Source: an uncultured Clostridia bacterium (lineage in GTDB: Bacteria; Bacillota; Clostridia; Christensenellales; CAG-314). Taken from it: 10,302 nucleotides of DNA. The DNA lies in NCBI GenBank assembly GCA_937875645.1, contig CALLXO010000208.1:1-10302 (forward strand), given 5' to 3'. The notes under the pieces were generated by a model. That model searched no databases. It was not told the DNA's origin and worked only from the letters and a program-made list of their open reading frames with translations. The position numbers were made by a program, and so were the translations under genes. Numbering within the stretch: position 1 is the stretch's first letter; each line of letters starts with the position of its first letter. Shown here piece after piece: positions 6,571 through 10,302 of this stretch.

Positions 6571-7753
6571 CAAAAGTCTCCGAATCGCTTAATGCTTCGT
6601 ACAGCTTTATCAAATCCCTCGTTCTTCTAATAAATAAATCAATGTGATAACCATAATCGGCGGCCTTAGAGCCGTTGTAATAAAACTCTGATTGAACAAG
6701 CATTTTATACACTTCCAACTCTTGCTCGCTGAGATATTGTGAATAATATTCTGCCGTTACCTCTATATAATAGTCGTAAGCGCTATACATATTGAATATA
6801 AAAGTCCATCTTTGATATCTTGATAATGCTTGGTATGCAAAAATTAATTGTTCTGTTTGCGTGCAAAACTCTTGAGAATTTACTCCGTAACCCTCAACAG
6901 TTTTCCATTTATATATTAAATCTGTAAACAGCCTTATATATTCATTTAAGACTTCATCATTAAAAAATTCTGGCGCATAGTAATAGGTGTTTTCTTCACA
7001 TAATTGTTTTACTTCTTCTACGCCTTCAAAATAATTATCGATATAATAAACAACAACCTTAAGTGACTCGGTAGCATATACTTTGTCTACCTCTTCCATT
7101 AATCGGAAATAACAATATAAAAACTGCGGCTCCTCTAATAAATAAATATGTCCAATGGCTTTTTCCGTCATGTCTCCAATAAGTTCCCAATCGGGTCCCT
7201 CTAAAACGGTCACCTCAACGGTATGAGAAAAACCCAAAAAGTTGACGGTTATTTCCGTCTCTCCCGTTTGGGTAAAATCGTATACAATATTAAAACCACT
7301 ATTGTTCATAGCGACATCTGCAAAAGTGCCGTTGTTGTACTCTATCCTAAACATTCCGTCGCTTACATCAGCTTCTTCAAGAGAATAATATTGAGTTTTT
7401 GCAGGCTCATTTATTACCGTGTATGAAAGAGCAACTACCGCATTAACTTGTATGGTAAAATTTGCAGTTAGCTCCTTATAACTTACTGTAATTGTAACGT
7501 CACCCGGTGTACTCGTATTAAAACCGCTTACTTCAACTTCGTCATCCGTTAAGTCTATTTTCTCTTTTTTGTCGTTAGAATAAGTAACCTCTAACAAACC
7601 ACCCTCAAGGCTTAGCGTTTTTTCTCCTACAAAATATTGAGTTTTTGTAGGCTCATTTTCAATTATGATAGATTGAGGTTCTACTTTGCAAGCCGTTAAT
7701 ACAAACAGCATCGCAACAGCTACAATAATGGTTAGCAATAATTTTTTGTTCAT
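6536..7753 (-). CDS. Lipoprotein with two Ig-like (Big_3-type) domains and a helical C-terminal region
   Basis: The 405 residues start with a lipoprotein signal peptide (MNKKLLLTIIV) and the lipobox LTAC, so C22 is the lipidation site. Two related Ig-like domains follow, at about 28-105 and 112-184. Both open with NEP-x-KTQY, then an acidic or Gly-rich turn and a strand ending like GDVTITVSY or GETEITVNF, as in bacterial Ig-like group 3 domains. The rest, about 190-405, is helical and rich in Tyr and Glu (DLIYKW, YYSQYLSEQELEVYKML), with no family I know. AGAGGT lies 5 nt before the ATG. It is the first gene of the minus-strand cluster and is divergent from the MarR gene, which may control it. 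The Ig domains suggest a stalk or a ligand-binding part outside the membrane. The last residues overlap the next ORF, and the protein may be truncated by a frame change. Confidence 0.85.
   Translation of the reverse strand: MNKKLLLTIIVAVAMLFVLTACKVEPQSIIIENEPTKTQYFVGEKTLSLEGGLLEVTYSNDKKEKIDLTDDEVEVSGFNTSTPGDVTITVSYKELTANFTIQVNAVVALSYTVINEPAKTQYYSLEEADVSDGMFRIEYNNGTFADVAMNNSGFNIVYDFTQTGETEITVNFLGFSHTVEVTVLEGPDWELIGDMTEKAIGHIYLLEEPQFLYCYFRLMEEVDKVYATESLKVVVYYIDNYFEGVEEVKQLCEENTYYYAPEFFNDEVLNEYIRLFTDLIYKWKTVEGYGVNSQEFCTQTEQLIFAYQALSRYQRWTFIFNMYSAYDYYIEVTAEYYSQYLSEQELEVYKMLVQSEFYYNGSKAADYGYHIDLFIRRTRDLIKLYEALSDSETFDELFLELFNRA
7388..7658. repeat. 25-nt direct repeat marking duplicated Ig-like domains
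   Basis: Positions 7388-7412 and 7634-7658 match at 24 of 25 bases. They lie 246 nt (82 codons) apart and in the same frame, and each encodes the NEP-x-KTQY start of an Ig-like domain. The rest of the two domains has diverged, so this part is either under constraint or was recently converted. Confidence 0.8.
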
Positions 7754-7770
7754 ATCATACCTCTGTCACA

Positions 7771-7799
7771 ATGTTAGCACACCATAATAATTATGTCAA
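7771..7799 (-). promoter_or_regulatory. Promoter of the Ig-like lipoprotein operon
   Basis: On the minus strand a perfect -35 TTGACA (7799-7794), a 17-bp spacer and -10 TAACAT (7776-7771) with an extended -10 TG (TGCTAACAT) precede the gene. The expected start near 7764 gives a leader of about 11 nt that just includes the AGAGGT ribosome binding site. Confidence 0.6.
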
Positions 7800-7811
7800 T
7801 GAATTTTTCAT

Positions 7812-7846
7812 AATTAATATAATTTTTGAAATTGATTATATTAATT
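7812..7846. promoter_or_regulatory. 12-bp perfect inverted repeat, candidate operator
   Basis: AATTAATATAAT (7812-7823) and ATTATATTAATT (7835-7846) are exact inverted copies separated by 11 bp. The site lies upstream of both divergent promoters. All bases are A or T, which makes chance repeats easier, but 12 matched pairs without a mismatch is long. Confidence 0.4.
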
Positions 7847-7850
7847 GTAG

Positions 7851-7871
7851 ATATTCCACTTTTTGGAATAT
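7851..7871. promoter_or_regulatory. 8-bp inverted repeat (ATATTCCA/TGGAATAT), candidate MarR-type operator
   Basis: ATATTCCA (7851-7858) and TGGAATAT (7864-7871) form a 21-bp interrupted palindrome with a 5-bp centre. MarR-family dimers typically bind palindromes of about 16-22 bp. This size fits, and the arms contain G and C residues, which makes the site more specific than its neighbours. It is about 28 bp upstream of the MarR -35 box. Confidence 0.4.
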
Positions 7872-7920
7872 TCACTATATAGAACATATGAAATTTAATT
7901 GACAAAATAAAATATAGTGA
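7872..7920. promoter_or_regulatory. 9-bp inverted repeat spanning the MarR promoter
   Basis: TCACTATAT (7872-7880) and ATATAGTGA (7912-7920) are exact inverted copies 31 bp apart. The right arm fills most of the -35/-10 spacer and abuts the -10 box; the left arm is upstream of the -35. Protein bound at the right arm would block RNA polymerase, as expected for autorepression. Confidence 0.35.
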
Positions 7921-7926
7921 TATAAT
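7899..7926 (+). promoter_or_regulatory. Consensus promoter of the MarR gene, predicted leaderless
   Basis: A perfect -35 TTGACA (7899-7904), a 16-bp spacer and a perfect -10 TATAAT (7921-7926) are present. The 7-nt discriminator 7927-7933 contains only one purine (G7928), and the next purine is A7934, the first base of the ATG. Transcription would thus start at or next to the start codon. Confidence 0.8.
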
Positions 7927-7933
7927 TGTTCTT

Positions 7934-8449
7934 ATGGATAATATGGATAATAACGGAAAAATTACTAATAAAAAAGTCGAAATTTTTTTTGAATTTTTAA
8001 AACTTCGTGATGAGGCCATAAGCATTCATAATGAGCTTTTAAATCAGCCTGAGGAAATTAAAAAAAAGCTGCCGCTTAAAATGCTGTCAATTACTCAGGC
8101 AAACATCGTGTACTTGCTAGCAAGCTTTTTAGATCAAGGAGTTGAGCATTTGCAAATAGGCGAAATTGCCAAAATGGAAGGAGTAAACAATTCGACATTA
8201 ACTCAGCCCGTTGTTCAGCTTGCAAAAATGGGTATTATACGTCGCTTTCAAAAGGAAGACAATTTAAAAAATGTCTATGTTGAGCTTACAGATTATGGCA
8301 TAGGTCTTTATAAGGAGCAACAAAGCATTAGGCATAATTATTTAAAGGAAATTTTTTGCAATCATTTTACCGCAGAAGAGATGGAACAATTAAAGAACAA
8401 TCAAGCGGATTTTATTAATCTCCTTTCCCGCCTTAAAAGTAAGCAATAA
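7934..8449 (+). CDS. MarR-family transcriptional regulator
   Basis: The 171 residues fit the MarR family in size and order: an N-terminal dimerisation helix (15-45), a winged helix-turn-helix at about 50-122 and C-terminal helices (124-171) that complete the dimer. The HTH region reads LQIGEIAKMEGVNNSTLTQ, with the recognition helix near 84-96 followed by LAKMGIIRRF. The wing KEDNLKNVYVELTDYG keeps the shape of the usual DxxDRRxxxLxLT motif but lacks its arginines, having K112 and N113 instead. Such proteins usually repress their own gene and a neighbour and are released by small ligands, oxidants or metals. Here the obvious neighbour is the divergent lipoprotein operon. No ribosome binding site precedes the ATG. 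The first 18 nt are ATGGATAAT twice, so a second in-frame ATG lies at 7943. Confidence 0.9.
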   Translation: MDNMDNNGKITNKKVEIFFEFLKLRDEAISIHNELLNQPEEIKKKLPLKMLSITQANIVYLLASFLDQGVEHLQIGEIAKMEGVNNSTLTQPVVQLAKMGIIRRFQKEDNLKNVYVELTDYGIGLYKEQQSIRHNYLKEIFCNHFTAEEMEQLKNNQADFINLLSRLKSKQ

Positions 8450-8480
8450 CTTATTAAAACATTACGTAGCAAAAATATAT

Positions 8481-8508
8481 AAAAAACAAGCGATACTGCT
8501 TGTTTTTT
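8481..8508. terminator. Intrinsic terminator of the MarR gene (bidirectional form)
   Basis: AAAAAACAAGC (8481-8491) and GCTTGTTTTTT (8498-8508) pair over 11 bp around a 6-nt loop, giving a stem that ends in a T-run on either strand. It lies 31 nt after the MarR stop and about 100 nt beyond the ktrA stop, so it can serve both convergent transcripts. Confidence 0.85.
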
Positions 8509-8526
8509 GTTTTCAACTTTTTTTTG

Positions 8527-8575
8527 CTTTTCTATCCTTATATATATAGCTATCTTTTCCTTCCTTTATATATAG
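8527..8575. repeat. Imperfect tandem repeat in the convergent gap
   Basis: Two copies of a 22-23-nt unit start at 8527 and 8554 (period 27). Each begins CTTTTC and ends TATATATAG, with about 20 of 23 positions alike. They lie in the 3' untranslated DNA between the MarR and ktrA genes, which otherwise holds only the terminator. No function is evident. Confidence 0.5.
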
Positions 8576-8608
8576 GTGTTTTTTATAGTATTTTTTTGCT
8601 AACAATTA

Positions 8609-9286
8609 TTAAACAAAATATATAAATTTTTTTATGTCCTCAGTCAGTCCGCCAATTATAATTTTATCCTGCTCGCTAAAAACAGTATCCGCTATTGCGT
8701 TTACAAAGGTATTGTCCTGCCTAATTACAGTCAAAACATTTATGCTGTATTTTTTGCGAATATCCAGTTCTTTAATTGACTTATTAACCCATGAGGGCAG
8801 CACCTCAATTTTAGCAACATCATAGCCCTCTTCTAATTCTAAAATATCATAAACGTTAGGGTTAATTATCGTGGTAGCCATCCTTATCGCACTGTCCGCT
8901 TCGGGGATAACAATTTGATTAATGCCTATTTTTTGAAGAATTTTTGCATGTCTATTGTCTTGCGCTTTCGCTATAATGTTTTTAGCGTTAAGCTCTTTGC
9001 AAATAAGAGCACAAACTATACTTGACTGCATATTTTTCCCAATAGCTATCACAACTGCGTCAAAGGCTGCTATGCCCAGCCGCTTTAAAGTGGCTTCGTC
9101 GGAAGCGTCCGCCACAACAGTATGCGTTGCAAATTCCGCAACAGCCAATGTGCGCTCTTCCACAATATCAATTGCCATTACTTCGCAGCCGTTTTCAAAC
9201 AGCTCCCGTGTCATTTCTGTGCCAAAATGCCCTAATCCAATTACCGCTATTTGTTTATTGATGGCGCTTTTAAATTTTTTATTCAT
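8609..9286 (-). CDS. ktrA: KtrA/TrkA-type potassium channel gating subunit (RCK protein)
   Basis: The 225 residues match the cytosolic KtrA/KtrC subunit in length and layout. An RCK_N Rossmann domain begins at about 12 with IGLGHFG (G17, G19, G22), D40 at the end of the second strand and VVADASDE (D60), the features that bind adenine nucleotides. The RCK_C domain covers about 150-225 (IRKKYSINVLTVIRQ, then IIIGG), the part that binds c-di-AMP in several Firmicutes KtrA proteins. The segment usually reading NPxAD is NAIAD here. Eight such subunits form a ring under the KtrB dimer and open or close it in response to ATP/ADP. Its upstream neighbour on the same strand encodes KtrB, 82 bp away, which supports the assignment. 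An AGAGG site lies 5 nt before the ATG. Confidence 0.93.
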   Translation of the reverse strand: MNKKFKSAINKQIAVIGLGHFGTEMTRELFENGCEVMAIDIVEERTLAVAEFATHTVVADASDEATLKRLGIAAFDAVVIAIGKNMQSSIVCALICKELNAKNIIAKAQDNRHAKILQKIGINQIVIPEADSAIRMATTIINPNVYDILELEEGYDVAKIEVLPSWVNKSIKELDIRKKYSINVLTVIRQDNTFVNAIADTVFSEQDKIIIGGLTEDIKKFIYFV

Positions 9287-9314
9287 GATTTCCTCTTTAT
9301 ATGTTTGTTTGGTA

Positions 9315-9334
9315 ATATGTACATATGCGCATAT
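9315..9334. promoter_or_regulatory. Two overlapping 12-bp perfect palindromes between ktrB and ktrA
   Basis: ATATGTACATAT (9315-9326) and ATATGCGCATAT (9323-9334) are both perfect palindromes and share the central ATAT. They lie 28-48 nt before the ktrA start, flanked by TTTGTTT (9304-9310) and AAACAAA (9347-9353), which could close an outer stem. This may be a protein-binding site or an RNA structure that sets the ktrB:ktrA ratio. Confidence 0.4.
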
Positions 9335-9368
9335 AACAATTTATCTAAACAAAATAACTCCGGTTTGT

Positions 9369-10302
9369 TCATATGCTGATTTGTGCGTCTTTAAATTTGA
9401 TTTTTGAGTCTCCTAATGTGCGATGAGTCAGAGAGATAAAGAAAGTAAGCATCCCTACCCGCCCTATAAACATGGTTAAAATGATTATCATTTTGCCCGC
9501 AACAGAAAGACCTTTTATTATGCCCATACTTAATCCTACTGTAGAAAAAGCGCTGACTTCTTCAAACAAAATATGTTGCTGCGAAAACTGCAAGCCGTCA
9601 GTAATAGTCAATAAAAACAGCGAAATAAAAATGAAAACTCCGCTTATTACTAAGGTGGCAAGTGCTTTTAATATTATTTTAAAGCTGATTTCCCGTTTGG
9701 CAATTTCCACTGTTTTTTTGCTCCGTATTGCAGAAAGGGTTGCTATAAGCAACACAAAAAGCGTTGTAGTTTTTATGCCGCCCCCTGTACTGGAAGGACT
9801 AGCGCCTATAAACATCAAAAATAACAGAATGAGCGAGGAAGGTTGACTTAATAAGGAACAATCAATGCTGTCAAACCCCGCTGTCCTTGCTGACACAGAG
9901 ATAAAAAACGCGTTTAAAATTTTTTGTCCGGCATTCATATTTTGCATGGAGTTTTTGTTCCACTCCGCAAAGCAGAAAACTAAAGTGCCCAACAAAATTA
10001 AACTTACAGAAGTCAATATTACCGCTTTTGTATGTAATTTTATACGAGACCAACGCTTTTTACTCAAAATATCCCGTATTACCAAAAAACCGATACCGCC
10101 AATGATAATAAGCGCCGCTGTCGTTATTAATACGACGGCGTCGCCGTTGAAAGGCATTAGTGAAGTGCCGCTTTCTGTCAGGTCAAACCCTGCGTTACAA
10201 AAAGCAGAAATAGCTAAAAACACACCTTTACTTAAAGCCGTGCCAAAGCTATAATATTTAGTTAGAGCAGCGGACAGGATAATAGCGCCCATTAACTCTA
10301 CC
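9369..10302 (-). CDS. ktrB: KtrB/TrkH-type potassium transporter pore subunit, 5' end outside window
   Basis: The frame is open to the right edge (codons for V-E-L precede the first visible Met at 10292), so the true start is missing. About 310 residues are visible, against roughly 450 for the family, so some 130-140 N-terminal residues with the first pore loop are absent. The three remaining selectivity-filter loops are clear: SAFCNAGFD, SARTAGFDSID and SAFSTVGLSMG, each with the conserved Gly that lines the pore. GASPSSTGGGIKTTT, typical of the Ktr/Trk gate-loop region, lies between the second and third. Hydrophobic helices surround these motifs. KtrB dimers take up potassium, often coupled to sodium, and are gated by the KtrA ring encoded just downstream. 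Confidence 0.94.
   Translation of the reverse strand, partial: VELMGAIILSAALTKYYSFGTALSKGVFLAISAFCNAGFDLTESGTSLMPFNGDAVVLITTAALIIIGGIGFLVIRDILSKKRWSRIKLHTKAVILTSVSLILLGTLVFCFAEWNKNSMQNMNAGQKILNAFFISVSARTAGFDSIDCSLLSQPSSLILLFLMFIGASPSSTGGGIKTTTLFVLLIATLSAIRSKKTVEIAKREISFKIILKALATLVISGVFIFISLFLLTITDGLQFSQQHILFEEVSAFSTVGLSMGIIKGLSVAGKMIIILTMFIGRVGMLTFFISLTHRTLGDSKIKFKDAQISI

Noticed and set aside
6550..6575. Programmed -1 frameshift site at the lipoprotein/ORF junction
   Set aside because: The second frame is +1 relative to the first, so a -1 slip would not reach it, and the T-rich stretch does not form a standard X-XXY-YYZ heptamer in the zero frame.
7774..8025. Minus-strand ORF of 83 codons overlapping the MarR start and the divergent promoters
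   Set aside because: It covers both promoters and the N-terminus of MarR on the opposite strand, and it reads as random Ile/Phe/Tyr-rich sequence from AT-rich DNA.
8450..8608. Small RNA or small gene in the convergent gap
   Set aside because: The gap holds only a bidirectional terminator and AT-rich repeats; no promoter or ORF with a ribosome binding site is present.
8955..9407. Plus-strand ORF of 150 codons opposite ktrA
   Set aside because: It lies antisense to a clear RCK protein, has no ribosome binding site or known motif, and its composition is that of an antisense reading of a hydrophobic Rossmann fold.
9472..10254. Plus-strand ORFs opposite ktrB (9472-9846 and 9865-10254)
   Set aside because: Both are antisense shadows of the TrkH/KtrB pore protein, which has all expected filter motifs on the minus strand.
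1..10302. CRISPR array, tRNA, rRNA, insertion sequence or prophage attachment site
   Set aside because: No regularly spaced repeats with unique spacers, no tRNA cloverleaf or rRNA-like stretch, and no transposase or integrase reading frame on either strand.

Overview
The window reads as chromosomal DNA of a low-G+C, Gram-positive, Clostridia-like bacterium, probably an uncultured host-associated Bacillota lineage. The grounds are AT-rich intergenic DNA, GGAGG-type ribosome binding sites, SigA-type TTGACA/TATAAT promoters, lipobox signal peptides, a lactocepin/C5a-peptidase-like subtilase, a BspA-type leucine-rich-repeat lipoprotein with Flg_new (InlB B-type) repeats, and a KtrAB-type potassium transporter. 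This placement is inference; there is no rRNA or other phylogenetic marker.

Layout. (1) 1-2724, minus: a large secreted subtilase (S8) with complete catalytic residues, whose C-terminus lies beyond the left edge. (2) 2725-3083: a divergent intergenic region holding the protease promoter and the permease promoter. (3) 3084-4091, plus: a putative 10-TM heavy-metal exporter of the ArsP_2 / 'putative manganese transporter' type. (4) 4116-4147: a strong hairpin terminator between convergent genes. (5) 7753 down to 4166, minus: a probable operon for surface proteins. It holds a lipoprotein with two Ig-like domains, an overlapping helical ORF that may be its frameshifted C-terminus, and a BspA-like lipoprotein. 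(6) 7754-7933: a divergent regulatory region with two promoters and three inverted repeats. (7) 7934-8449, plus: a MarR-family regulator. (8) 8450-8608: a convergent gap with a terminator and a short imperfect tandem repeat. (9) 10302 down to 8609, minus: ktrB (5' end missing) followed by ktrA.

How the parts fit. Five of the genes act at the cell surface or in the membrane. The MarR gene sits back-to-back with the lipoprotein operon and is its natural candidate regulator, with the inverted repeats between them as candidate operators. KtrB and KtrA form the pore and the cytosolic gating ring of a potassium channel/transporter. The protease and the metal exporter each have their own promoter.

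Two points stand out. Both plus-strand genes (exporter and MarR) have a consensus -10 box so close to the ATG that their mRNAs should be leaderless, and neither has a Shine-Dalgarno sequence. Five of the minus-strand genes have clear ribosome binding sites; the start of the sixth, ktrB, is outside the window. Second, the Ig-domain lipoprotein and the ORF after it look like one roughly 577-residue protein split by a single-base frame change. I see no clearly new multi-gene system. The MarR-lipoprotein locus is the least explained part.
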